Below, one piece after another: positions 1-8,259 of a DNA stretch of 64,000 nucleotides (its first letter is position 1; the number at the start of each line of letters is the position of its first letter). Under the pieces are notes generated by a model that saw nothing but the letters and a program-made list of their open reading frames with translations, ran no database searches and was not told the origin of the DNA. Origin of the DNA: DATEPR01 sp036279295 (GTDB lineage Bacteria > Actinomycetota > Actinomycetes > Mycobacteriales > Pseudonocardiaceae); the NCBI GenBank assembly GCA_036279295.1, contig DASUJK010000076.1, forward strand, positions 1 to 64,000. Direction: 5' to 3'. The translations under genes and the position numbers were made by a program.

Positions 1-933
1 CGACAGATCGGCCAGCTGCGGCGAACTCGGCCGCAGCAGCACGGCTGCGATCTCCGGCCGGGGCACGGTGGACAGCGTCACCGACTTGCCCAACCGCTTC
101 AGTGCCGTCAGTCCCGGCGAGTCCACCCTGCTGTAGACGAGCTGATCAGCGTTGCTGCGCAAGGCATCCGCCATACCCTGGGTGTCCGACTTCCGCAGCA
201 CGATCTGGTCCAGCACACTCGGCGTGCCCCAGTAGCGGGCGCTGCGCTCCAGCACGATCTCGCCGCCGCCGGTGTCCACCGTCTTGATGTCGAACGGCCC
301 GGCCGACGCGGGAAAGCTGCTGTTCAGGGCGTTCGTGAACCCGCCGGGCGCGTCCTTGAGCAGGTGCGCCGGCAGCAGATCGGCGAACAGCGAGCGCCAC
401 GCCGGATACGCCTTGGCGAAGGTCACCGTGATGATCTTCGCGTTGTCCCGCGCCGCGATGCCGGAGATCAGCCGGTAGCCTGCCGGGTCGATCACGCCGG
501 GCTGGCTGGACATCTGGTTGCGCAGATAGACGAAATCAGCCGCGTCGATCGGTACGCCGTCGGTCCAGGAGGCGTCGGTGCGCACCGTGTACGTGACGGT
601 GAACGGACTGGCATTGGTGACCTGCGCGGACACCATCAGATTGCTGTCCAACTGCGGAGTGCCGTCCGGTGCGGTACGGAACACCGAGGGCAACAACAGT
701 GTGGACAACGCGTTCGTCGTCACGGACTGGTCGGCGATCTCGTGCGGGTTGTAACCGCCCGTGATGCTGTCCACGCCGACCACGACCTGCTCGGTGTCCG
801 TCGCGGCGACCGGCGACGGCGGTGCGGCGGACTGGGCCACGAGGGGCGGCGCCGGAGCGGCTGTGCAGCCGGCGAGTACGACGAGCAACGCCGAACCGAC
901 GGCCACCACACGACTTCGGGCGCACCAGCCCAC
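1..933 (-). CDS. ABC transporter substrate-binding lipoprotein, family 5 (C-terminus cut by window edge)
   Basis: Probable extracytoplasmic solute receptor of a peptide or nickel-type ABC importer. It would be anchored outside the membrane and hand its ligand to a permease not in this window. The GTG start follows a GGGGAGG site about nine bases upstream. The N-terminus is a lipoprotein signal ending in a lipobox (LAGC, Cys at about residue 22). The body has typical family 5 features: an NPHE segment, WTDG in the first lobe, and a downstream region on ligand-induced domain closure. About 311 codons are visible of the 500-600 usual for the family, so the C-terminal half lies outside. No partner genes are visible, so the substrate cannot be named. 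Confidence 0.85.
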   Translation of the reverse strand, partial: MGWCARSRVVAVGSALLVVLAGCTAAPAPPLVAQSAAPPSPVAATDTEQVVVGVDSITGGYNPHEIADQSVTTNALSTLLLPSVFRTAPDGTPQLDSNLMVSAQVTNASPFTVTYTVRTDASWTDGVPIDAADFVYLRNQMSSQPGVIDPAGYRLISGIAARDNAKIITVTFAKAYPAWRSLFADLLPAHLLKDAPGGFTNALNSSFPASAGPFDIKTVDTGGGEIVLERSARYWGTPSVLDQIVLRKSDTQGMADALRSNADQLVYSRVDSPGLTALKRLGKSVTLSTVPRPEIAAVLLRPSSPQLADLS

Positions 934-970
934 GAAAGCGACCTCCCCGTCCCCCACTTCTACCTACAGT

Positions 971-1004
971 AAAGCCACCCGGCAACAGTGTGTCACCGGG
1001 TGGC
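971..1004 (-). terminator. Intrinsic terminator after typA
   Basis: A perfect 9-bp stem (974-982 with 996-1004) with a 13-nt loop is followed on the minus strand by a short T-rich run. It lies 20 bp past the typA stop. Confidence 0.6.
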
Positions 1005-1023
1005 GGGCCAAGCAGTCGATTTC

Positions 1024-2949
1024 TCAGACCTGGTCGCGGGTACGGGCCCTGGCCCGCTCACGGCCACGCGCCGTGCTGTCCAGCACGAGCTTGCGGATCC
1101 GCACCACCTGCGGGGTCACCTCGACACACTCGTCGGAGGCGCAGACCTCCAGCGACTCCTCAAGGCCGAGCCTGCGCGGCCGGGACAGCCGCTCGTAGAC
1201 GTCCGCGGTGGAGGAGCGGACGTTGGTGAGCTTCTTCTCCCGGCAGACGTTCACGTCCAGGTCCTCGGCGCGCGGGTTCTCGCCCACCACCATGCCCTGG
1301 TAGGCGTCGGCACCCGGCTCGACGAAGAACGTGCCCCGGTCGGCCAGCTGCAACAACGCGTACGCGGTGATCATGCCGGCGCGGTCGGCCACCAGCGAGC
1401 CGCTGTGCCGGGTGCGCAGTTCGCCGACCCACGGGTGGTAGCCCTCGAAGACGTGGTTGGCGATACCGGTGCCCCTGGTCTCGGTGAGGAACTCGGTGCG
1501 GAACCCGATCAGGCCACGGGCCGGCACCACGTACTCCAGCCGAACCCGACCGGTGCCGTGCCCGCTCATCACCTGCAACTGGCCCTTGCGGCTGGCCAGC
1601 AACTGGGTCAGCACACCGAGGTGCTCCTCGGGCGCGTCCACGGTCAGGTGCTCGAACGGCTCACACAGCTTGCCGTCGATCTCCTTGGTGACCACCTGCG
1701 GCTTGCCGACGGTCAGCTCGAAACCCTCGCGGCGCATCTGCTCCACCAGGATGGCCAGCGCCAGCTCACCACGGCCCTGGACCTCCCAGGTGTCCGGCCG
1801 CTCGGTGGGCAGCACGCGGATGCTCACGTTGCCGACCAGCTCGTTCTCCAGGCGGGCCTTCACCACGCGCGCGGTCAGCTTGGTGCCGCCACCGCGACCG
1901 GCCAGCGGCGACGTGTTCACACCGAACGTCATCGAGATGGCGGGCTCGTCCACCGTGATCCGGGGCAGCGGGTGCGGGTCGTCCGGGTCGGTCAGCGTGT
2001 CACCGATGGTGATGTCCGGGATGCCGGCGATCGCCACCAGGTCACCAGCGTGGGCCTCCAGTGTGGGCACCCGGTCCAGGGCCTCGGTGATCAGCAGTTC
2101 GGTCACCTTCACGCGCTCGACCGAGCCGTCCTCGCGGCACCATCCGACGATCTGACCCTTGCGCAGCCGACCGGCGTGGATCCGGCACATCGCGATCCGG
2201 CCCAGGAAGCTGGACGCGTCCAGGTTGGTGACCAGCGCGCTCAGCGGGGCGTCCGCGTCACCGGTGGGCGGCGGGACGTGCGCGAGCAGCGTGTCGAACA
2301 GGGGGTCCAGGTTGTCGCTGTCCGGCATGCCGCCGTCGGCGGGCGCGTACAGGCTGGCACGGCCGGCGCGGGCCGACGCGTAGACGACCGGCAGGTCCAG
2401 CACCGAGTCGTCCACCGAGTCCAGTTCGCTGGCCAGCTCCAGCAGCAGGTCGTGGGTCTCCTCGACCACCTCGGCGATCCGGGCGTCCGGCCGGTCCACC
2501 TTGTTCACCACGAGGATGACCGGCAGGCCGGCGGCCAGCGCCTTGCGCAGCACGAACCGTGTCTGCGGCAGCGGGCCCTCACTGGCGTCCACCAGCAGCA
2601 GCACGCCGTCCACCATGGCCAGGCCGCGTTCCACCTCGCCTCCGAAGTCGGCGTGGCCGGGGGTGTCGACGACGTTGATCGTCACCGACTCGTTCGGACC
2701 GTCCGGGGTGGCACGGCGGACAGCGGTGTTCTTGGCGAGGATGGTGATGCCCTTTTCGCGCTCCAGGTCACCGGAGTCGAGCACCCGGTCGACCAGCTCG
2801 GCGCGGGCCGCGAAGGCACCGGACTGGCGGAGCATGGCATCGACCAGGGTGGTCTTGCCGTGGTCGACGTGCGCCACGATCGCCACGTTGCGGAGGTCGG
2901 TGCGCGGACGCGCGACCGAGACTGGGCCGGACACGGTGGCCGTGGACAC
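1024..2949 (-). CDS. typA: Ribosome-associated translational GTPase TypA/BipA
   Basis: TypA/BipA binds the 70S ribosome at the elongation-factor site and helps ribosome assembly and stress adaptation. The protein is 641 aa, a little longer than the usual ~610-630. It has an N-terminal GTPase domain with the G1 loop AHVDHGKT (residues 26-33), DTPGHADF (G3) and NKVD (G4). EF-G-like domains and the BipA-specific C-terminal domain follow. The GTG start is preceded by AAGGAG at seven bases. The gene is monocistronic here: a terminator follows it and the trpS attenuator lies divergently upstream. Assignment is firm from the full-length domain order. Confidence 0.96.
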   Translation of the reverse strand: MSTATVSGPVSVARPRTDLRNVAIVAHVDHGKTTLVDAMLRQSGAFAARAELVDRVLDSGDLEREKGITILAKNTAVRRATPDGPNESVTINVVDTPGHADFGGEVERGLAMVDGVLLLVDASEGPLPQTRFVLRKALAAGLPVILVVNKVDRPDARIAEVVEETHDLLLELASELDSVDDSVLDLPVVYASARAGRASLYAPADGGMPDSDNLDPLFDTLLAHVPPPTGDADAPLSALVTNLDASSFLGRIAMCRIHAGRLRKGQIVGWCREDGSVERVKVTELLITEALDRVPTLEAHAGDLVAIAGIPDITIGDTLTDPDDPHPLPRITVDEPAISMTFGVNTSPLAGRGGGTKLTARVVKARLENELVGNVSIRVLPTERPDTWEVQGRGELALAILVEQMRREGFELTVGKPQVVTKEIDGKLCEPFEHLTVDAPEEHLGVLTQLLASRKGQLQVMSGHGTGRVRLEYVVPARGLIGFRTEFLTETRGTGIANHVFEGYHPWVGELRTRHSGSLVADRAGMITAYALLQLADRGTFFVEPGADAYQGMVVGENPRAEDLDVNVCREKKLTNVRSSTADVYERLSRPRRLGLEESLEVCASDECVEVTPQVVRIRKLVLDSTARGRERARARTRDQV

Positions 2950-3108
2950 GCGAAACTCCTTGAGGACGGTAAACGGGGAAAAGAATGGCCGCCGGCGCTG
3001 AGCTGCTGTGCGCTGCTCCGCTGTTCACCCAGGTGCGGCACTGTCCAGACTACCGGATGGCCGCCCGGCCCCGCCCGAAAGAGCAGGACGGGAGGCGCCA
3101 ACGGGCAC

Positions 3109-3114
3109 TACTCT
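3109..3114 (+). promoter_or_regulatory. -10 box (TACTCT) for the trpS leader
   Basis: TANNNT hexamer six bases before the GTG of the leader peptide, with no Shine-Dalgarno between. This suggests that transcription starts at or next to the leader start codon. No convincing -35 box is seen. Confidence 0.5.
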
Positions 3115-3120
3115 GCTCCC

Positions 3121-3168
3121 GTGCGTACACATCGAGGTATGTGGTGGGCCGCTGATCGGCGGCCCTGA
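3121..3168 (+). CDS. trpS leader peptide with tandem Trp codons
   Basis: A 15-codon reading frame (GTG start, TGA stop) encodes MRTHRGMWWAADRRP. Two consecutive TGG codons (3142-3147) sit just before the first RNA hairpin. That is the arrangement of ribosome-mediated attenuator leaders such as those of trp operons. A ribosome stalled at the Trp codons would cover the first hairpin arm. There is no Shine-Dalgarno, and a TACTCT box six bases upstream fits leaderless translation. It ends 100 bp before trpS. Streptomyces is known to control an auxiliary trpS in this way. The assignment here is inference from sequence and context. Confidence 0.8.
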   Translation: MRTHRGMWWAADRRP

Positions 3169-3213
3169 CGCGCACTCCCAGCACCCACAGGCCGTCCGAC
3201 CCGACGGCCTGTG
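3146..3213 (+). promoter_or_regulatory. Transcription attenuator of trpS (pause, antiterminator and terminator hairpins)
   Basis: Three mutually exclusive pairings are visible. Stem 1:2 pairs 3146-3152 with 3159-3165 (7 bp, loop of six) and begins inside the Trp codons. Stem 3:4 pairs 3186-3196 with 3203-3213 (11 perfect bp, loop of six) and is the likely terminator, although the following run is T-poor. The alternative 2:3 pairing joins about 3160-3167 with 3188-3194 with one bulged C, which would block both others. Stalling at the tandem Trp codons frees region 2 to pair with 3. Read-through into trpS would therefore rise when charged tRNA-Trp is scarce. Confidence 0.78.
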
Positions 3214-3268
3214 ATCTTGACCACGGGCGATCGGGTGGGGCGACCCAGAACCCCCGAGGAGCACTCCG

Positions 3269-4234
3269 ATGACCCGGCTCTCCGGCATCACGCCGTCCGG
3301 TCACGTCCAGTTGGGCAACTACCTGGGCGCCATCCGGCGCTGGGCGGCCAACACCACGCCGGACGACCTGTACTTCATCAGCGACCTGCACGCGATGACC
3401 ACCACGCACAACGCGGCCCGGCTGCGCGCCCTGACCAGGGAACAGCTGGCCGTGTTACTGGCCGTCGGGATCGACGCCGACCTGGTGTTCGTGCAGTCCG
3501 ACCTGATCGCCGAGCACGCCGCGCTGACCTGGGTGCTGGAGTGTGTCTGCACGTTCGGCGAGGCCCGCCGGATGACCCAGTTCAAGCAGAAGTCGCACGA
3601 CAACGAGTCGGTCCGGCTCAGCCTGGTCACGTACCCGGTGCTGATGGCCGCCGACATCCTGCTCTACGGCACCGACGAGGTACCCGTCGGCGAGGACCAG
3701 TCACAGCACGTCGAACTGGCCAGAACCCTGGCCAGACGGTTCAACGGCACCTACGGCGACGTGTTCACCGTGCCCCGGCTGGCGCTGCCGGACGCTGCCG
3801 CGCGCATCCGGGACCTCGCCGACCCGGCCCGCAAGATGGCCAAGTCGGCGCAGGACACGGCAGGCGTGGTGTTCCTGCTCGATCCGCCGGATCTGGTGCG
3901 GCGCAAGGTGGCCAAGGCGAAAACGGACGGTGTCGGGCAGGTCGAGTACCAGCCGGACATCCAGCCGGGGGTGGCCAACCTGCTGGAGATCCTGGCTGCC
4001 TGCACCGGTGTCACACCAGAGCGGGCGGCGACCGGCATCAGTGACTACGCGACGCTGAAGTCCGAGGTGGCCGACGCCGTGATCGCCGAGCTGACACCGG
4101 TCCGCGAACGGACGGTGGCACTGCTGGACGACCCGGCCGAGCTGGACCGGATCCGGGCCGCCGGCGCCGAGCGGGCCCGGGAACGGGCCAGGCCCAGGCT
4201 GGCCGCCGCCCTGCGGGTCAGCGGTCTGGGTTGA
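3269..4234 (+). CDS. trpS: Tryptophanyl-tRNA synthetase, auxiliary/TrpRS1-like
   Basis: Class I aminoacyl-tRNA synthetase that charges tRNA-Trp in the cytosol; 321 aa. The HIGH-type motif is PSGHVQLGN (residues 9-17) and the KMSKS-type loop is KMAKS (189-193). The conserved YPVLMAADIL and DQxQHVEL segments of TrpRS are present. The start follows GAGGAGCAC. Sequence flavour and the upstream attenuator resemble the inducible, indolmycin-tolerant TrpRS1 of Streptomyces rather than the housekeeping enzyme; this is inference. If right, a second trpS should exist elsewhere in the genome. The 3' end overlaps the convergent NUDIX gene by 17 bp. Confidence 0.92.
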   Translation: MTRLSGITPSGHVQLGNYLGAIRRWAANTTPDDLYFISDLHAMTTTHNAARLRALTREQLAVLLAVGIDADLVFVQSDLIAEHAALTWVLECVCTFGEARRMTQFKQKSHDNESVRLSLVTYPVLMAADILLYGTDEVPVGEDQSQHVELARTLARRFNGTYGDVFTVPRLALPDAAARIRDLADPARKMAKSAQDTAGVVFLLDPPDLVRRKVAKAKTDGVGQVEYQPDIQPGVANLLEILAACTGVTPERAATGISDYATLKSEVADAVIAELTPVRERTVALLDDPAELDRIRAAGAERARERARPRLAAALRVSGLG

Positions 4235-4964
4235 GTGCCGCGCGCAGGCCGGGCAGCACCACCCGGTCGGCGTTCAACCACGCCACGTCGTGCAGTTGAT
4301 CGGCGGCCAGCCAGCGCTGGGCCCGGTGCTCGCCGGCGTGCAGCTGGTCGGGCTCGGTGCCGGCGGCCAGTCGAGCCAGGTAGAGCCGCAGCACCCAACC
4401 GTTGGCCAGCACCAGATCCGGGCCGAGCCGGTCACCGACCAGCACGTCGACGGCCAGCTCTTCCTTGCACTCCCGGGCCAGGGCGACCCGCTCGTCCTCA
4501 CCGGGCTCGACCTTGCCACCGGGAAACTCCCAGCGACCGGCCGCGACCGGCGGCCGGTCGCGCTGGGCGGTGAACACCAGGCCGCCGGCCACGATCGCGG
4601 CACCCACCACCACCGGCGCCTCGGCCAGCTGCTCGGCCCGGTCGCGGACCGCGATCAGCAGCGCACGCACCATCCGCAACGGCACCGGCAGGCTGATCTC
4701 GCAGGTCAGCTGGGCGCCGATCGCGCTCGGCACGACGGTGGCGCGCAGTCGGACCGGGCCGGTCAGCAGCAGGCCGTGCTCGTCGGCTTGGTCCACGCGC
4801 AGCCGGACCGGCCAGCGGAACAACTCGACCTCATCGCCGGCCGCGAGCTGGTCCACGGTCGCGTGGACGCGGAACGGGGCGAGACCCCGGCGCAGCAGCC
4901 ACGGCTCGGCCAGCGCGGCGGCCACCGTGCGGGCCGGCGCCGCCACCGGAATGGTCTCGATCAC
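4218..4964 (-). CDS. Two-domain protein: SRPBCC-like N-terminus plus MutT-type NUDIX hydrolase
   Basis: The C-terminal half (about residues 117-245) is a MutT/8-oxo-dGTPase-like NUDIX domain. Its NUDIX box runs from Gly150 to Val172 with the R-E-x-x-E-E core (164-169); the late Gly of the consensus is Ala171. Such enzymes cleanse oxidised nucleotides. The N-terminal ~110 residues begin with a segment like those of SRPBCC/START lipid- or ligand-binding proteins. An acidic NUDIX domain fused to this fold is unusual, so the substrate may not be a nucleotide. GTG start; the gene converges on trpS with a 17-bp overlap. Confidence 0.75.
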   Translation of the reverse strand: MIETIPVAAPARTVAAALAEPWLLRRGLAPFRVHATVDQLAAGDEVELFRWPVRLRVDQADEHGLLLTGPVRLRATVVPSAIGAQLTCEISLPVPLRMVRALLIAVRDRAEQLAEAPVVVGAAIVAGGLVFTAQRDRPPVAAGRWEFPGGKVEPGEDERVALARECKEELAVDVLVGDRLGPDLVLANGWVLRLYLARLAAGTEPDQLHAGEHRAQRWLAADQLHDVAWLNADRVVLPGLRAALNPDR

Positions 4965-5008
4965 CTCGGTGATCCTGCCCGGCCGGCACCTGCCCCGATC
5001 GGGTGACC

Positions 5009-6370
5009 TCAGTCGGTCCGGCCGACCAGACCCGGCCAGCGGGCCTCGAACCGGGCCCCGCCGTCCGGCGACTCGCCGACCGACACCGTGCCACCCCGGC
5101 GGCGCACCACCTCGGCGACCAGGGCCAGCCCGAGCCCGAACCCGCCGGTCGCGCGGCCGCGGTCGTCGTGCACCCGGTAGAAGCGGTCGAACACCTTCGA
5201 CCGGTGCTCCTCCGGCACACCGCTGCCGTCGTCATCCACCAGCAGGCGCGCACCACCACCCGCGGTGGGCAGCACGAAGACCGTGACGTGCGCCCTGGCG
5301 TGCCGGACCGCGTTGCGCAACAGGTTGTCCAGCACCAGGTCCAACTCCCCGGTCGACGCCCACACCGAGGACGACCTCGTGGGTACCCGCAGCCGCACGG
5401 AGGGCCCGTCGGCGGCCAGCCGCCCCACCGCCGACTGCGCCGCGAGCGCGAGATCCACCGGTCCGGCCGACGGCAGTTCGCCCGCGTCCGACCGGGACAG
5501 CACCAACAGGTCGTCGATCAGCGCGGACAGCCGTTCCGACTCGGCGACGACCTCGGTCAGCACCTCCTGCGCGAACGCCGCATCCGGGTGCAGGACAGCC
5601 ACCTCGGCCTGCGCGCGGATCGAGGCCACCGGTGAGCGCAACTCGTGCGCGGCGTCCCCGGTGAACCGCTGCAACCGCAGCCGCGCCTCGTCCCGGCGGG
5701 CCAGCAGGCCGTTGATCGCCTCGGCCATGGCCCGCAGCTCGTCCCTGGCCTCGGGCACCGGCAGCCGCTGTCCGGGCGGCAGGGCGGTGGCCGCCAGCCG
5801 GGTCCGGTGCACCGGCCGCAGCGACGCGCGCACGGTGCACCAGGCGGCCACCCCGGCCACGGCGGCACCGAGTACGGCGACCAGCAGCAGCCACTGGAAG
5901 TTCAGCCACCGCACCCGGTCATAGCCGACCAGGGCGGCACCGGCCACGACCAGCCGCTGGCTGCCGTCCGGTGTGTTGACCACCGAGCCCAGCCAGCGGA
6001 TCGGTGGTGTGCCGGCCGTGTTCAGCACGGCCTCGCCCGCCTGCAGGGTCTGCACCTGGTCGGCGTCCAGCGGCACGGCTGGCCCGCCGTCCATCGGATC
6101 ACCGGCCCGGTCCAGCACCCGAACGGTGATGTCACCCGGCGCGGCGGTGGGCTGTCGGCCCTGTTGGACCAGGGCGGACGCCGAGTCCAGGCGGGTGTGT
6201 AGATCGGTGTCGGCGGCGTCGGTGAGCAGGCCGCCCTGCAGGCCGCTGACGAATTTGGCCAGCAGCACCAGGCACACCAGGGTGGCGGTCGCGACCACCA
6301 GGGTGATCCGCGATCGCACCGTCCGCCGTAGCCACCAGTGGCGCAGTGTGGTCAAGCGCAGTGTGGTCAA
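5009..6370 (-). CDS. Two-component sensor histidine kinase
   Basis: Membrane sensor kinase of 453 aa. A transmembrane helix (about 21-40), an extracytoplasmic sensor loop and a second helix (about 158-180) are followed by a HAMP region. The phosphoacceptor H-box is HELRSP (His242). The catalytic domain shows DNLLRNAVRHA (N box), VDDDGSGVP (G1) and GFGLGLA (G2). The start overlaps the stop of the upstream response regulator by 4 bp, so the pair is co-translated. The stimulus is not evident. The divergent LolA-like/ABC operon just upstream is a candidate target or input. Confidence 0.93.
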   Translation of the reverse strand: MTTLRLTTLRHWWLRRTVRSRITLVVATATLVCLVLLAKFVSGLQGGLLTDAADTDLHTRLDSASALVQQGRQPTAAPGDITVRVLDRAGDPMDGGPAVPLDADQVQTLQAGEAVLNTAGTPPIRWLGSVVNTPDGSQRLVVAGAALVGYDRVRWLNFQWLLLVAVLGAAVAGVAAWCTVRASLRPVHRTRLAATALPPGQRLPVPEARDELRAMAEAINGLLARRDEARLRLQRFTGDAAHELRSPVASIRAQAEVAVLHPDAAFAQEVLTEVVAESERLSALIDDLLVLSRSDAGELPSAGPVDLALAAQSAVGRLAADGPSVRLRVPTRSSSVWASTGELDLVLDNLLRNAVRHARAHVTVFVLPTAGGGARLLVDDDGSGVPEEHRSKVFDRFYRVHDDRGRATGGFGLGLALVAEVVRRRGGTVSVGESPDGGARFEARWPGLVGRTD

Positions 6371-7077
6371 GCTCCGGCCTCGCCGAGCGCGTCGTCCAGA
6401 TCAGCCGTGGTGACGACGTAGCCGTGGCCACGAACGGTCCGCAGGACATCGCCGGCGCCTGCCGCTTCGAGCTTCCGGCGCAGGTAGCCGACATAGACCT
6501 CGACGGCATTGCGGGTGGCCGCCTGCTCGTCACCCCAGACCGCGCGGAGCAGTTCGTCCTTCGTGACCACGACGCCCGCCCGGCCGGCCAACACGTCGAG
6601 CACGGCGAACTCGCGGGGGCTCAGCGGCACCACGACCCCGGCCCAGCGCACCTGGCGCTTCGACCGCTCCACATCGAGATCACCGATCCGCACCGACTGC
6701 CGGGCATCCGATGTGGACCGCCGGAGCAGCGCACGGACCTGCGCCACCAACACCCGGAACGAGAACGGTTTCACCAGGTAACCGTCCGCGCCCAGGTCCA
6801 GCCCGTCGGCTTGGTCCACCTCGCCGTCCTTGGCCGAGACCAGCAGGACCGGCGTGTGCACCCCCTCGGCCCGCAGCCGCTCCAGCACCCGGTACCCGGA
6901 CAGGCCGGGCAGCATGATGTCCAGCAGCACGACGTCAAAAGCACCGGTCAGCGCCGCGCGCAACGCGCCCGGCCCGTCGGCGGCACCCACGACGTCCATC
7001 CCCTCCGCGGTCAAGCCGCGCTCCAGCGCGCGGCGCACCCCCGGTTCGTCGTCCGCGACAAGCACCCGTGGCCTCAC
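6367..7077 (-). CDS. OmpR/PhoB-family response regulator
   Basis: DNA-binding response regulator of 236 aa. The receiver domain has acidic residues Asp9-Asp10 and phosphoacceptor Asp53 (LLDIMLPG), the conserved VSAKD (Thr/Ser position) and VKPF (Lys). A C-terminal winged helix follows, with the LSPREFAVLDVL and YVGYLRRKL segments of the OmpR type. GTG start. First gene of a two-gene operon with the kinase, 132 bp from the divergent LolA-like gene, whose promoter it may control. Confidence 0.94.
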   Translation of the reverse strand: MRPRVLVADDEPGVRRALERGLTAEGMDVVGAADGPGALRAALTGAFDVVLLDIMLPGLSGYRVLERLRAEGVHTPVLLVSAKDGEVDQADGLDLGADGYLVKPFSFRVLVAQVRALLRRSTSDARQSVRIGDLDVERSKRQVRWAGVVVPLSPREFAVLDVLAGRAGVVVTKDELLRAVWGDEQAATRNAVEVYVGYLRRKLEAAGAGDVLRTVRGHGYVVTTADLDDALGEAGA

Positions 7078-7209
7078 AGGGACAGAATGCCGGTATCCGA
7101 GGGTTCCGCACCGGTGGTTCTCAGCGGTCTCTCAGCAAGCCGGGTGCTCTCAGCGCCATCTCAGCTTGCCGGGTGCAGGCTCGGAGTCACCGGAAACGGA
7201 GGAGGAGAA

Positions 7210-8259
7210 ATGGACCGCAGGAAAGCGACGCTGGGGGCAGCGGTAGCGGGTGTGCTGGCAGGCGCGGTGGCACTCGGATTCGTCGCGGCACCCGCTGGGG
7301 CAGGCCAGTCCCCCACACTGCCGAAGACGACACCGGACGCACTCGTCCAGTCGGTGCTGACCGCGTCGGCACCGGCCATGGCGGGCACGGTGGAGATCGT
7401 GAACAACCTGGGCCTGCCGTCGGTGCCCGGCCTGCCCACCCAGGTGGCCGACGGCACGAGTCAGATCCGGGTGTGGACCGACGGCAAGGACCGCAGCCGC
7501 ATCTCGATCCCGTCGGCGGACAGCGAACAGACCATCGTGGACAGCGGTTCGACCATCTACGAGTGGGATTCGACCGATCGCACGGTCACGGAACACTCGC
7601 TGAAGAATGACGCCGAGCACGCCAAGACCAAGGCGGACCAGCAGGACCTCGACCCGGCCACCGCGGCCAAGGACCTGGTGTCGGCCGTGAAGGCGACCAG
7701 CACGGTGAGCGTGGACGGCACCGACACGGTCGCCGACCGCCCCGCCTACGAGCTGGTGCTCGCGCCGAAGCCGGGCGAGCGGACGCTGCTGCGTGAGGTG
7801 CGGATCGCGGTCGACGCGCAGACGCACATCCCGCTGCGGCTGACCGTGCTGGCCGACAACACGAACACGCCTGCCGTGCAGATCGGGTTCACCAGCATCG
7901 ACATGGGCGCGCAGGACCCGTCGCTGTTCCAGTTCACCGTGCCGAAGGGCGCCACCGTGGTCAACGGTGACGGCAAGGACCAGCACTCTACCGACAGGGC
8001 AACCGCGACCGACCCGAAGCTCGTCGGGTCCGGTTGGGACACGGTCGTGGTGGCCAAGGTGCCCAACAACTCGGGCAAGGCCAATGCCGACCAGATGCTG
8101 GGCCTGGTCAAGCGGTTCGCCACCCCGGTGCACGGCTCGTGGGGTTCGGGCTGGGTCATCGGCACCAACGTCGGCAACGCACTGTTGACGTCGGACGGCA
8201 GGGTCGCGGTCGGGTTCGTGCCGCAGCAGGTCCTGTTCCAGGCGCTGAGCAGCAAGTGA
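7210..8259 (+). CDS. Secreted LolA/MucB-like outer-membrane-lipoprotein-sorting fold protein
   Basis: Exported protein of 349 aa with an N-terminal signal (about 1-33) and a mature region like the LolA/RseB fold. The family has an incomplete beta-barrel that binds lipids or lipoproteins; in Gram-positives its role is unclear. The conserved features are the IRVWTDGKDRSRI strand and the VDAQTHIPLRL segment. The start codon lies directly behind GGAGGAG. Its TGA overlaps the GTG of the ABC ATPase (GTGA), so it is translationally coupled to an exporter. This suggests a periplasmic partner of that ABC system, under the neighbouring two-component system. Confidence 0.82.
   Translation: MDRRKATLGAAVAGVLAGAVALGFVAAPAGAGQSPTLPKTTPDALVQSVLTASAPAMAGTVEIVNNLGLPSVPGLPTQVADGTSQIRVWTDGKDRSRISIPSADSEQTIVDSGSTIYEWDSTDRTVTEHSLKNDAEHAKTKADQQDLDPATAAKDLVSAVKATSTVSVDGTDTVADRPAYELVLAPKPGERTLLREVRIAVDAQTHIPLRLTVLADNTNTPAVQIGFTSIDMGAQDPSLFQFTVPKGATVVNGDGKDQHSTDRATATDPKLVGSGWDTVVVAKVPNNSGKANADQMLGLVKRFATPVHGSWGSGWVIGTNVGNALLTSDGRVAVGFVPQQVLFQALSSK

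Noticed and set aside
988..3168. A 726-codon open frame on the strand opposite typA.
   Set aside because: It is antisense to a clear typA over almost its whole length, has no domain and its composition reflects codon bias. Only its last 16 codons, the trpS leader, are real.
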